Below are positions 17,901-24,990 of a stretch of DNA of 64,000 bases, piece after piece; position 1 is the first letter of the stretch; each line of letters starts with the position of its first letter. A model generated the notes under the pieces. It searched no databases. It was given only the letters and a program-made list of their open reading frames with translations, and was not told the origin of the DNA. This DNA is from Bin80 sp965220935 (lineage in GTDB: Bacteria; Bacteroidota; Rhodothermia; Rhodothermales; Bin80), in contig OZ244857.1 of assembly GCA_965220935.1 (NCBI GenBank), positions 124,001-188,000 of the forward strand, written 5' to 3'. The position numbers were made by a program, and so were the translations under genes.

Positions 17901-20229
17901 CAGCGCATGGGCAACGGTGCGGGCCACCACCACCGCCACGCCGACCCCGGGCGCGCCAACCAATCTGCGTGTGACGACTTCGGAGCCGACCCTGATTACC
18001 TTGGCATGGACCGCGCCCGCGGGCGCGGTCACCGGCTATCAGATCCAGTGGTCGGCCGATGGCACCAGTAACTGGCAAACGGTTACCAGTAACACCCCGT
18101 CCACTACCTATACCGATCGCGGCCTTGTGCCCGGGTCCACGCGCTATTACCGGGTCGCTGTGGTTGGCACCGATGTGTGGTCCAATGTCGTGCGCGCTGT
18201 GACCCCATCGCCTGAGCCGTCGACCCTTCCCGGGGAGGTGACCAATTTAAGCGCGCAGCCGCATGGGCGCACCTTGATTGCGCTGACCTGGTCGCCGCCC
18301 GCTGACGATGGCGGATCGCCGATTACTGGCTACCGCATTGAGGTCGGCACCGATGATACAGACGCCAAGCAAGGGATCATCTGGGAGACGCTCGTTGGCA
18401 ACACCATGTCAACGGCGACGCGCTACGTGCATCGCGACCTGGATCCTGGCACCACGCGCCATTACCGGGTCACGGCGATCAACGCTGAGGGGCCCAGTGC
18501 GATGGCCTCCACTCCAGAGCAGGCGACCACCGTGGCCACGGTGTCAATTCCAAGTGATCCCCTCAATGTCACTGCGACCGGTGGAGCAACGATCACCGTA
18601 TCGTGGAGTGCGCCGGCCGATGATGGCGGCGCGCCGATTACGAGCTATACCGTTGAAGTCGCCAGTGACGAGACCTTTATACCGCTGGCGGCCAATCTTA
18701 CGTCCACCACCTACACCCATACGAATCTCCCCCCCGCAGCGACGCGCCGCTACCGGGTCCTTGCGCTCAATCGCATCGGCGCGAGTTTGCCCTCAACGGT
18801 GGTGACAGCGACCACCTCATCGCGACCGACGGTCGCGTTTACCGCGGCCGAGGCCCGCGTGGAGGAATCCGCCGGGACCTATCAGATCAGCGTCACTTCC
18901 AGCGCGCACACGCTAAGGTACACGCTGTCGGGGACAGCCACACAAGGCACCGATTATACCATCAAAGCGCTAGAGATCACCATCTTAGATGACGCCGATG
19001 ATGAGCCCGATGAAACGGTGATTGTGACCTTAGCGGCCACAGACGCGTATGGCCTTGCCAATCCGTATGTCTTTACGCTCACCATCGCCGATAACGACCT
19101 GGGCTTAACCTTTGCCGATTCGATTGCCGATCAGTCCTATCGGGTGGGGCTCACCATTGATGGGCTCACCTTGCCCGAGCCGACCGGTGGCACCCGGCCC
19201 TACAGCTATGCGCTCACCCCAGCATTGCCCAAAGGACTCACCTTTGACCCAGCCATGCGGACGATCGGTGGCACGCCCACCGAAGCGCTCGCGCCAACCG
19301 CCTTTACCTACCTGGCCACCGACGCCAACAAGGTCATGGGCCAGCGGGTCTTTACCATTGAGGTGATTCAACCCGATGCCTTGGTCTTTGCCGATACGCT
19401 CGCTGATCAGAGGGTGCCCGTTGCGCTTGGGCTAGCTGACATAGTGCTGCCCGCTGCGGCAGGGGGCATTGCGCCCTACACCTACACCTTGACCCCAGAC
19501 TTGCCCGCTGGGCTCACCTTTGAGGCCGACACCCGAATCCTGAGCGGACGCCCCACCGAAACCGCCGACGCCAAAGCGTATACCTATGCGGCCACAGATC
19601 GCGCGGGCGTGCGCACACAGCAGACCTTTACCTTAGAGGTATACCGCATGGTCTTTACCGAAACCATTGACGATCAGTCGTATCGGCTGGGTGAGACGAT
19701 TACAGAACTCGTCCTGCCAGAGGCAACCGGGGGCACCCCTCCGATCAGTTATACGTTGACGCTCCTGGATCTTCCGTCTTTATTGGAGTTTGATCAACCC
19801 ACGCGCACGATCAGTGGTACGCCGACCCAGGTCACACCGCCGGTTGAGTTAACCTACCGGGCCACCGATATCAATGGCGCACAAGACAGCCTGACCTTTA
19901 GCATAAAGGTGCTTTCGCCGGTCTCTACAGAAAAGGCATCAGAGTTACCCCAGCAGTTCACGGTCTATCCAAATTATCCGAATCCGTTTAATCAAACCAC
20001 GCATCTGGTGTTTGATCTGCCATGGACCGCGCAGGTGCAGGTTGAGGTTACAGATGTCACTGGCCGACAGGTCATGGCACTACCAAGCCGAGAGCTCAGT
20101 GCAGGGTGGGGCCATGAGATCGCGCTCAACGCGCTGCACCTGCCCTCAGGCATGTACCTGTACCGCATCCAAGCTGTCGCCCAAGACGAACAGTCCACCC
20201 ATACCGGCCACTTTATGCGGATCCAGTGA
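8956..20229 (+). CDS. Giant secreted fibronectin type III repeat protein with T9SS sorting domain
   Basis: A secreted, probably surface-attached protein of about 3,757 residues. The ATG at 8956 gives a clean Sec signal (MSFSRSFLLQFVILWMLVVG...AGA/Q); a TTG at 8935 adds seven residues. From about residue 95 I count 32 fibronectin type III modules with the usual W...GY...Y.V.A.N spacing. A Calx-beta domain follows (about 18826-19100, with DYTIKALEITILDDADDEPDE), then three putative-Ig (He_PIG) domains at about 19100-19920 (PAGLTF...ISG.PT pattern). The last ~80 residues form a T9SS type A C-terminal domain (YPNPFNQTTHLVFDLP ... SGMYLYRIQ). No catalytic domain is visible, so adhesion or a structural fibre is the likely role. 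Composition is far more GC-rich than the neighbours, and a 9-C tract (9083-9091) lies in the 5' end. No apparent operon partner. Confidence 0.93.
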   Translation: MSFSRSFLLQFVILWMLVVGVAGAQTGSDFAVDGSVVGDSESTPPHFLNEPLEFLDDGATSVDWHVDPSENVLSTIEAVDSSPRAAIPQSATPDPPLNVSVTVEAFLIHEIMWDRYTQSRLNNSTFKEFIVERSSDNTNWSVIGRVSGNIRNTEFRDVSDRLTPSTTFYYRVKVANTNDEVSGPSNVSSVTAIVRDNTAIATGVTATKQSGTSIQVSWTAPSEVTGVIEYQVLQTNDQGDSYRSYALSSQNPQTFTGLAENTCYGFRVRLVDSSVYTYYHLSDAAYATTGTVTAPAAPTGLTATGTGTTFNLSWTAPASDKCSAITGYQIQERASSSDTWSDVAADTGDDAVTYDHTGQTIATSRQYRVRAKNSMGFGAWSDAFTTMAAATMPPDAPTGLANTTANQRYHRVDLEWNAYPDASLNGGTFQKYIIEFSDNFSDWSVAGEVTSQAQTSFNHFSDLLTPGKDFYYRVRAVNTNDQQSAPSGTITVTALARSGPGIPTGVTATRVSGTSIKVDWTAPTDVDAVSFYFPLVTTDNGDSWTTIENLVTGNTTTNTYTGLEEDTCYGFRLYSFYLSGSDFANSHLSDAGYVTTAAALEKPGAPTDLAINSDGTNTFNLSWSAPADKCAAVTGYRVEDSPTGADGSWNAVAGNTGSDDPAYAHTSQTLSEARWYRVAARNSAGRGAWSEPVSTVPDAPTGLQVADTRYHTVNLQWDFPARSTLGSSAYQKYIIEWSTDQSTWSQVAEHIDDEFAGYLHTSSRLTPGDDFYYRVKVVNTDDQVSPPSAPVTVTAVARSGLRIPTGVTATRQSNTSIRVAWTAATDFPDGETPNRYFVYQTDNGGDLWSTSFPRLVTTNASLDVTDLEATTCYGFRVSHQTRDFDNSHLSDAAYASTGTVAVLGAPTAPSATSDGTSTITLSWTAPTVPDLCSAITGYQIQQRVTGGTWEDVAGNTGSDATTYDHTSQTLTTVRQYQVRAINAGGSGAWSAAVTAGMNAEPGAPQNLVATASGTTSIDLTWDAPASDGGAAITSYRVQVSTDGSSYTNVSPAHTGTTRTYNSTGLTANTQYYYRVYATNSVGEGSASSSANATTRTPPTVPQNFRSMSVQYHTVTLAWDPVTGSSLGTDETLKHYVVEFSTDNSTWSTFSESVNATAVHTTDLLVPGRQLYYRVRTVNSNDDASTNSEVVTVTAVARSGWGTPTAVTATKVDGDSIDVAWTAPTDLPSGRFLNRYIVLQTTNDGQQWVGTGGFTFTATPQTTPPATMVGIGGLDADTCYGFRVFSTSAADPSNTSDLSDPAYATTGTITSAPGMPTGLTATANGPTAIDLAWTAPSGSNKCNISGYQIEWSADGNAPWNNVVANTTATTYTDMGLTAGTTRHYRVTAINSAGTGSASTSDDATTGAAVRPTAPLNLVATPSGRTVINLMWDLPSSTGGSAITGYRVQWSASGTGSWADVSPAHSGTTRTYSDTGLDPNTTRHYRVYASTSAGESLAPSNTDDATTAMRMAPGAPTGVTVTASGRTILLVSWTAPADDGGRAITGYKIEVSTDGTNYDDEVANTMSTATSYIDRGLSAGDTRHYRVSAISSEGTGSASTAGMGTTAASSVMAVPSDPTGLAATPSGRTLIVLSWTAPSNTGGSAITGYQIEWSADGTSNWADVEDDTESTATTYRDRGLAAGVTRHYRVSAINTTGTGTYSTSATATTVDGSTNTIPSDPTALTATPDGPTEIDLSWTAPANNGGSAITGYRVLFSSDGTTFNDLEDDTESTTTSFSDTGLLGGVTRTYQVRAINAQGQSLVSNIASATTAAATVPGNPTSLAVAADGPMEMDLTWSAPANNGGAVISGYRVDVSETALTGPWTNLVVSQTGTTYTHTGRSASTTYYYRVQAINSVGNSSGATASGQTAAPTLPGAPTSPGATPDGPTRMDLSWTAPTNTGGVDITGYRIEVGGAGNWTQLVASHPTTSYTHMGLTAVTRYDYQVFAINSVGRGPASAAFNATTPVAVVPTVPTSLAATASGPTIVNLSWAAPDNNGGAMISGYRVEGSTSSAGPWTVLAMSQTATTYSHTGRRAATPYYYQVRALNSAGMGAIGTVNATTGAATVPGAPASIQVQPHGRTVLEISWQPPTNTGGIDLSGYDVQWSPTGTGNWIALTAEGTMAVHTQLRANFLVYYRVRARNTVGPGPWATANGRTANNVNSAVTSPPQSLTATASGRTLIELSWAAPSNTGGAQVSGYRIEVLTGSTWGNLIANTGSTVTRYRHRGLTAGAARRYRVRAINSQGASWPSMAASATTASGTSVPSDPLNLTATVSGQTAINLSWSAPADNGGATVTGYKIERSNDGMSGWSAIVASQTATSYSDTGLPANVTRHYRVRAVNGQGESLPSNVASATTGATSSVPDAPTSLQATANGQTQIDLSWTAPQNTGGSAITSYRIQVSTDGTAFTNLVTSTGNSKTTYNHTGLALSTTRHYRVYAINVNGESASPSNVATATTQGVVAPGAPTALSVTASGRTILALSWTAPSNNGGAQVSGYQIEWSANGASNWQDVVANTETTQTSYLDRSLTAATTRHYRIRARNSQGPGDPSPVEMGTTVNATTMTVPSDPTSVTATPSGRTLIQLSWAAPADNGGSSVTGYRVEWSADGSTGWADVIANTTATTYRDRGLSPATTRHYRIRAINAQNTGSPSTIAMATTVDGSSDAVPSDPTGLTATASGQAIALAWEAPANSGSASVTGYRIEWSADGNDPWTNVSPAHTGTERTYTDMSVAPSTTRHYRVTATNNIGESLPSLPAMATSGAATAPGSPTALTATANGQTQIDLTWTAPQNTGGSAITGYQVQWSANGTDSWAGVSPAHSGTDPSYSDQGLTRGTTRYYRVRAMNDVDQGTWSTVVSATTVTVPGAPTALRATASATSITLTWGAPTSNGGAQVSGYMIEGSNDGNAWSELVARQTQRTYTEGNLAANVTRHYRVAAINTAGNSAWATVRATTTATPTPGAPTNLRVTTSEPTLITLAWTAPAGAVTGYQIQWSADGTSNWQTVTSNTPSTTYTDRGLVPGSTRYYRVAVVGTDVWSNVVRAVTPSPEPSTLPGEVTNLSAQPHGRTLIALTWSPPADDGGSPITGYRIEVGTDDTDAKQGIIWETLVGNTMSTATRYVHRDLDPGTTRHYRVTAINAEGPSAMASTPEQATTVATVSIPSDPLNVTATGGATITVSWSAPADDGGAPITSYTVEVASDETFIPLAANLTSTTYTHTNLPPAATRRYRVLALNRIGASLPSTVVTATTSSRPTVAFTAAEARVEESAGTYQISVTSSAHTLRYTLSGTATQGTDYTIKALEITILDDADDEPDETVIVTLAATDAYGLANPYVFTLTIADNDLGLTFADSIADQSYRVGLTIDGLTLPEPTGGTRPYSYALTPALPKGLTFDPAMRTIGGTPTEALAPTAFTYLATDANKVMGQRVFTIEVIQPDALVFADTLADQRVPVALGLADIVLPAAAGGIAPYTYTLTPDLPAGLTFEADTRILSGRPTETADAKAYTYAATDRAGVRTQQTFTLEVYRMVFTETIDDQSYRLGETITELVLPEATGGTPPISYTLTLLDLPSLLEFDQPTRTISGTPTQVTPPVELTYRATDINGAQDSLTFSIKVLSPVSTEKASELPQQFTVYPNYPNPFNQTTHLVFDLPWTAQVQVEVTDVTGRQVMALPSRELSAGWGHEIALNALHLPSGMYLYRIQAVAQDEQSTHTGHFMRIQ
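9083..9091 (+). repeat. Nine-C tract inside the 5' coding region of the FnIII gene
   Basis: Nine C residues encode Thr-Pro-Pro-His within the linker between the signal peptide and the first FnIII module. The context CCCCATTTTTT is the same as at the 15-C tract about 160 bases upstream. A one-base change here would truncate the protein before any repeat domain, so this is a second potential on/off site. Confidence 0.6.
9232..13179 (+). repeat. Four-copy super-repeat of three FnIII modules with paired cysteines
   Basis: The first 13 FnIII modules form a higher-order repeat of about 900 bases (about 300 residues) per unit. Type A modules carry YHxVxLxW and end in TAxARSG; type B modules carry PTGVTAT..SGTSI and a cysteine in TCYGFR; type C modules carry a cysteine in KCSAITGY, KCAAVTGY, LCSAITGY or KCNISGY. 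Units start near 9232, 10130, 11040 and 12244. One extra cysteine-free module (11950-12243) sits between copies three and four. One Cys in B and one in C per unit suggests an inter-module disulfide, which is inference. Confidence 0.75.
13180..18825 (+). repeat. Array of about 19 single FnIII modules
   Basis: Cysteine-free modules of about 95-100 residues, each opening with a linker such as VPSDPT, APGAPT or VPGAPT, then a TASGRT-type strand, LSWTAP, GGSAITGY and TRHYRVRAIN. Nucleotide-level similarity is high: phrases such as CGCCATTACCGGGTC and ATTGAGTGGTCGGCC recur with few changes. This fits expansion by recombination between copies and predicts length variation between strains. Confidence 0.8.
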
Positions 20230-21038
20230 GAGGAGGACAAACTTACTTTGCGAGAGCATTCACGGGTGAAGACCCCAATATGGGTCATATAGAGTCGTAT
20301 GACAACTGGTGTAGAATGGAATGTTTTTTCATGAAAAAACCGTCAAAGTCAGGGTGATCACTTGATCCACATCCCTGAGGATTACTAAATCACAACGAGA
20401 TTTTCAGAGACTATATGAGGGATTAAACGGTGTAAGGACACATGAAGTCGGACTCAAGGATGTGTATCTCGAGGCGATTTTTCAAGTACTATTGCAACCA
20501 GCGGGTTGAATGTGCAGTATTCTTTGAACCTATCAATGAGGTGAATACTGTAACAACTCATTATAGATATTGCTCTGTGTGAAAAAAAACTAAGATTGAC
20601 AGACCAAATACGGATTTCAGAGGCTCAAGATGAAATCCAATGACAAAATTCGTTGATCTAGTTCTGTTCCATTCACTCCGTCATACAGCATTATCACCCT
20701 CATATTCTGGAGCATATCATTGAGTGGTCTGACCAAAAGGTGATAAAAGTAACCCCAACGAGATGGATGGTTTTCATAGTCAACTGCGTGAACTATTTTA
20801 GGGGAGTTTGTTCAAGTAGATTACTATCATTCTGATTTTTTTAACAGGTCATTACAGTAATAGCGGTGGGGAATGATTACCGAATTTCAAATTTCAGCAT
20901 TAGTGACCAAATCCGATAAAATTAATGAGCACTCGCAGAGAATGTCAAAACCAGTAACATTCTTTATTCAATAATACGTCCTAAAAGTCAATATTTTGGA
21001 TTAGTAGATAAATTCAATTATTAGAAATAGATGACATC
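20230..21038. other. AT-rich non-coding stretch
   Basis: About 800 bases with a sharp drop from the GC-rich gene on its left. No frame looks coding. A perfect 18-base palindrome GTTTTTTCATGAAAAAAC lies at 20323-20340, about 95 bases after the giant gene's stop; it could be a transcription end or a protein-binding site, but its stem is A/T only. I see no RNA gene. Confidence 0.4.
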
Positions 21039-22427
21039 ATGAAGGTAACCGTTCAAAATTTGGGGATTTTGAAAAATGCGACATTTGAGTTGGGAGATCT
21101 AACGTTGATTTGTGGACTCAATAACACTGGTAAAACTTATGCCACTTACGCTTTGTATGGTTTTTTAGAAAACTGGCGAAGATTATTGGTAGCAAATGTT
21201 TCAAGTCAAGAAATCAGTGAGATCTTTGATAATGGCGTGGTGAGAATTAATATTGTGCGTCATGCTAAGAATGCCCAGAATATTCTCTCAAAAGGTTGTC
21301 AACAATATTCTCAGCGACTCTCCAGAATATTTGCATCAGATTCTAAGTACTTCTCCGAATCCAAGTTTCATTTGGAATTGGAACAGAGTTTAGAATTGAT
21401 TCTAAGCACGACGATTGATAAAAAATTAAGATCTAAAAAAAGTGAAATTCTTTCGTTTAGCAAACCTAATGGCAACGAAACATTGACTATTTCATTGTCT
21501 TCGGAAAACGCCAATATTGATCTGCCGAGGAGAATGATCAAAGACGCGATCAGAGATGTGATTAACGAGATACTCTTTGAACAGTACTTGCCCAATGCAT
21601 TCATTGCAAGTGCAGAGCGCACTGGCGTGGCAATCTTCAGTAAGGAACTTGACTTTGCCAGAAATCGGTTACTTGAAGAAATGGCACAAACTAGCTCTAG
21701 TATTGATCCACTGGAGTTGCTATTTAAGTCTTATAATGATTATGCTTGGCCAGTCAGAGCAAATGTAGATTTTACGCGAAGAGTTACAGATGTTGCTAAA
21801 CAAGATAGCTTCATTGCTGAGAATCATCCAATGATTCTAAATAAATTCAGGGATATCCTCGGAGGAGAGTATATAATCGGAAATAATAATTCCGTTTATT
21901 TCAAGCCCACGAAGAAACGCTTAAAACTAACGATGGGACAGAGTTCAAGTGCAGTTCGGTCCTTGCTAGATATTGGTACTTATCTGCGACATATGGCACA
22001 GCCAGGCGATCTACTGATTGTTGATGAACCTGAATTGAATCTACATCCTGAAAATCAGATAAGAATAATTCGGCTTTTTGCTAGACTAACTAAAATTGGA
22101 ATTCGTGTATTCATCACCACTCATAGTGATTATATCATTAAGGAACTAAATACATTGATCATGCTCAATCAAGATAAAGCCTATCTCAGGGAAATTTCCG
22201 ATAGAGAAGGTTATGAGAATGAGGAATTGATGGATCCAGATAAAATAAAAGTTTATATCGCTGAAAAATCTTTAATCAAGGCCCATAGTAGTAACAAAAA
22301 GAGAAGCAACCATCCAACACTTGTAGAAGCCCACATATGCCGTGATCGTGGAATTGATGCGCGAAGTTTTGATGTCACAATCAACAAAATGAATGAGATT
22401 CAAGAAGATATTGTTTGGGGGATTTGA
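21039..22427 (+). CDS. AAA/SMC-like ATPase (AAA_15/RecF-like), candidate defence gene
   Basis: A 462-residue ABC/SMC-class ATPase of the AAA_15/AAA_21 type, found in OLD-like, PARIS-like and other anti-phage modules. Walker A is GLNNTGKTY (Lys32), right after an N-terminal beta-strand opening (MKVTVQNLGILKNATFELG) typical of RecF-like proteins. A long helical insert follows. A signature-like SSSAVRSLLDIG precedes Walker B LLIVDEPELNLHP (about 324-337), and a D-loop/switch reads FITTHSDYIIKEL. The next gene starts two bases after its stop, so they are surely co-transcribed. AT-rich, on an island between the giant gene and a sugar cluster. The specific defence family cannot be assigned from sequence alone. 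Confidence 0.85.
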   Translation: MKVTVQNLGILKNATFELGDLTLICGLNNTGKTYATYALYGFLENWRRLLVANVSSQEISEIFDNGVVRINIVRHAKNAQNILSKGCQQYSQRLSRIFASDSKYFSESKFHLELEQSLELILSTTIDKKLRSKKSEILSFSKPNGNETLTISLSSENANIDLPRRMIKDAIRDVINEILFEQYLPNAFIASAERTGVAIFSKELDFARNRLLEEMAQTSSSIDPLELLFKSYNDYAWPVRANVDFTRRVTDVAKQDSFIAENHPMILNKFRDILGGEYIIGNNNSVYFKPTKKRLKLTMGQSSSAVRSLLDIGTYLRHMAQPGDLLIVDEPELNLHPENQIRIIRLFARLTKIGIRVFITTHSDYIIKELNTLIMLNQDKAYLREISDREGYENEELMDPDKIKVYIAEKSLIKAHSSNKKRSNHPTLVEAHICRDRGIDARSFDVTINKMNEIQEDIVWGI

Positions 22428-22429
22428 AC

Positions 22430-23017
22430 ATGTGTTCAGATATCAATATTTTGAGTAAATTGATTATCAAAAACGCCTTGGTGGTTGCGAGTAAAGATCA
22501 ACATAATAAAAACGTTCTCACGCTCAAAGAATTTGAAGAGGGAGGAGCATTGAAGTACCAGCTATATGTTCGGAATACACCTGAGAATATAATCGCAATC
22601 AAAACAGACGATTTATCATTTTCAAATAGCGTATTTGAATGTCAGAACAACGAATGTAAGATGGCAGATTATGTAATCATCGCCAATGATTTACATAAGA
22701 AATGGATGATTTATATTGAGCTGAAGCAGAGTAATAACGCATCCCGAAAACACATTATAAATCAGCTAGAAGGGACTAAATGTTTTATAGAATACTGTCG
22801 TGTGGTTGGTAAGACATTTTTTGGTGAACGCGCTTTTCTAGATCAAAATGATTATGATCAGCGATATGTTAGTGTGAAAAATATTGGAGTAAATAAAAGA
22901 CCTTCATTGCATCTATCCCAGCCTAATATACATGACAAAGCTGATAATATGCTTCAAATTAGTGCCCCTCCCAATAAGGGAATAAGGTTTAACCAATTGA
23001 TCCACACTCCGAGCTAG
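22430..23017 (+). CDS. Putative PD-(D/E)xK-like nuclease partner of the upstream ATPase
   Basis: A 195-residue protein whose central part reads MADYVII (Asp80), then MIYIELKQS (Glu97, Lys99), then INQLEGTKCFIEY. This D...ExK...QL arrangement is that of restriction-endonuclease-fold proteins, and small proteins of this kind often sit beside AAA_15-type ATPases. I chose the ATG at 22430, two bases after the ATPase stop and well spaced from GGGGG inside the ATPase end; a TTG at 22415 would overlap. A role as the effector nuclease of a two-gene defence unit is inference. C-terminal 40 residues are polar and of unknown function. Confidence 0.6.
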   Translation: MCSDINILSKLIIKNALVVASKDQHNKNVLTLKEFEEGGALKYQLYVRNTPENIIAIKTDDLSFSNSVFECQNNECKMADYVIIANDLHKKWMIYIELKQSNNASRKHIINQLEGTKCFIEYCRVVGKTFFGERAFLDQNDYDQRYVSVKNIGVNKRPSLHLSQPNIHDKADNMLQISAPPNKGIRFNQLIHTPS

Positions 23018-23098
23018 ATCAGCAGTTAGAATCATGGATAATTTTGAATTTAATCTCTATGTTTGTTAAATTAAGGCTAACACAGCAATTGATAGCTT

Positions 23099-23944
23099 AT
23101 GATCAGATATGTAGCGTGCTTTATTATTTTCATGTTTCAAGGGTATGCCGTCGTTGGTCAGGACGCTCCCCGTCCAACAGAGACAGTGAAACTCCTTGTG
23201 CCACAACTAGCAAATACACCATCAATTGATGGGGATTTATCTGAGTGGAAAGATTTTGCTTTCACTGATGGAGTATGGGATATATATCGTTTACGCCACA
23301 CATTCTGGTATGATGATGGCAGACGTAATCGGTTGACGGATCACGGCAATGAACCCCACCCAGAGGATGACCTTCAAGCGCGGTATTATGTGGCTTGGGA
23401 TTTGGAATATCTTTACTTTGGAGCAGAGGTAAAAGACAATGTGAATGATGTAGATGCACCAGGACAAGAACCATTTGCATGGTATCTCCGCGATAGTATA
23501 TGCTTTTTTATTGAAGCTCCCAGAGACGAAGCCCCTGAGTATTGGGGACAGGGGAATAATGCGTTTTGCTTCGTCGCTGATGCCTCTAAACCCGATTACG
23601 CAGCCTGGTGGCGCCACGGAACAGCCACAGAGCAACGTCTTGAAGAACCAATTCCAGATGAAGCGGTGAATTATGAGTTCAAATTTAATCCGTGGGGTGA
23701 ATCCGAAGCTGATTATATTTTGGAGGCACGGATTAAATTAACGCCTACCTTGGGTGCAAGCGATCCCCGCTGGACACCACCTCAGGTTGGAGATGTCTAT
23801 GGACTTGAAATTGTTCACTGTGATCCAGATGGCGGCCCCTATGGTGGACATTTCATGATATATGGTACCGGGGATGATGATGCCACCTGGGGCAGAATGA
23901 TCCTGACTGGTACGCAGATTCCTATTGAAAGACGATCTGAATAA
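23099..23944 (+). CDS. Secreted CBM9-like carbohydrate-binding protein
   Basis: A 281-residue exported protein with a Sec signal (MIRYVACFIIFMFQGYAVVG/Q). The rest matches the family 9 carbohydrate-binding / DOMON-like fold: PSIDGDLSEWKDFAF at about 40-55, ARYYVAWDLEYLYFGAEVKDN with the typical aromatic strand, and a late VGDVYGLEIVHCDPDGG. Proteins of this type bind glycans or heme at the cell surface or periplasm. It is the first of three same-strand genes (DUF1080, Gfo/Idh) that look like a sugar-processing set. An overlapping frame at 23044 is a shadow. Confidence 0.8.
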   Translation: MIRYVACFIIFMFQGYAVVGQDAPRPTETVKLLVPQLANTPSIDGDLSEWKDFAFTDGVWDIYRLRHTFWYDDGRRNRLTDHGNEPHPEDDLQARYYVAWDLEYLYFGAEVKDNVNDVDAPGQEPFAWYLRDSICFFIEAPRDEAPEYWGQGNNAFCFVADASKPDYAAWWRHGTATEQRLEEPIPDEAVNYEFKFNPWGESEADYILEARIKLTPTLGASDPRWTPPQVGDVYGLEIVHCDPDGGPYGGHFMIYGTGDDDATWGRMILTGTQIPIERRSE

Positions 23945-23989
23945 ATGATTAACAAATTTTACGTTAAGGCCTACGAATTATAACTCATC

Positions 23990-24988
23990 ATGCATTATCG
24001 ACTAATCCTTTCCTGCCTGATTACACTATGTGTTTTTCCTGTGAATGCCCAGAGAATCGGAGATTTTTATAACGGTCGCTGGGCGCTCCATCTACCAGGA
24101 GGGGCTGGATGGCTTGAAGTTCATGATAATCAAGGAGTTATGGATGCTTCCCTTCTTTGGTATGGCGGTAGTGTTCTTCCAGTCGCTAGCGTGAATATCT
24201 CTGACAATTCGTTGACGGTCACACGAATTCAGCCTGTCAATAGAAGTCTAAACGACGGGTCATCACGTCGATTCACTGTGACAAGTACATTGACGTTCAT
24301 CCCAGATGGTGACCGCTTAAAAGGGACCGCTCATTTACCCAATCATTCAGGAATTGGGACTCAGGTCATTGAATTTATGGCCGAACGAATTCCAGAATTA
24401 CCAGATCCTCCAGATCTCTCTCATGTCACTTATGGAGATCCAGTCAACTTGTTTAACGGGATAGACCTCACTGGATGGTCTCTTACCAATGATCAGCAAG
24501 TCAATGGATTTAAGGCTGAAGATGGGCTCCTCGTCAATGATCCAGTCCAACCTGATGAAGATCGTCACATTCGCTATGGTAATCTTCGCACTGACGCTAC
24601 ATTTGAGGATTTTAGATTAACCCTTGAAGTCAATGTGCCTGAGGGAAGTAATAGTGGAGTCTACCTTCGTGGCATTTATGAAATTCAGGTTGCTGATACC
24701 TATGGGAGAGATTTAAATCGTCATCACATGGGGGCGCTTTATAGTAGAATTCAACCCTCTATCAATGCTGAAAAACCAGCAGGCGAGTGGCAGTCATTGG
24801 ACATTACTCTCTATCACCGCCATCTCACGGTGATCTTAAATGGCTCTACAATTATTGGTAATCAGCCCGTGGTTGGGGTCACTGGTGGGGCACTGACAGC
24901 AGACGAGTCCCTACCAGGTCCTATTTACCTTCAGGGTGATCACGGACGAATTTTATATCGAAACCTCATCTTAACTCCAATCCTTTAA
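23990..24988 (+). CDS. DUF1080 (3-keto-disaccharide hydrolase family) protein
   Basis: A 332-residue exported protein (signal MHYRLILSCLITLCVFPVNA/Q). The N-terminal 130 residues form a beta-rich unit of unknown role. The C-terminal half (about 150-332) is the DUF1080 / 3-keto-disaccharide hydrolase fold: LFNGIDLTGW, LRTDATFEDFRL, GSNSGVYLRGIYEIQV, and GPIYLQGDHGRILYRNL. Members act on 3-keto-glycosides or are lectin-like partners of such enzymes. The next gene, a Tat-exported Gfo/Idh/MocA oxidoreductase, starts two bases after its stop, a frequent pairing that supports a 3-keto-sugar role. Confidence in the family is high, in the substrate low. Confidence 0.87.
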   Translation: MHYRLILSCLITLCVFPVNAQRIGDFYNGRWALHLPGGAGWLEVHDNQGVMDASLLWYGGSVLPVASVNISDNSLTVTRIQPVNRSLNDGSSRRFTVTSTLTFIPDGDRLKGTAHLPNHSGIGTQVIEFMAERIPELPDPPDLSHVTYGDPVNLFNGIDLTGWSLTNDQQVNGFKAEDGLLVNDPVQPDEDRHIRYGNLRTDATFEDFRLTLEVNVPEGSNSGVYLRGIYEIQVADTYGRDLNRHHMGALYSRIQPSINAEKPAGEWQSLDITLYHRHLTVILNGSTIIGNQPVVGVTGGALTADESLPGPIYLQGDHGRILYRNLILTPIL

Positions 24989-24990
24989 CT

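Noticed and set aside
9232..18825. Dense repeats that might suggest a CRISPR array
   Set aside because: The repeats are about 300 bases, in frame and encode FnIII modules; no short direct repeats with unique spacers and no cas genes.
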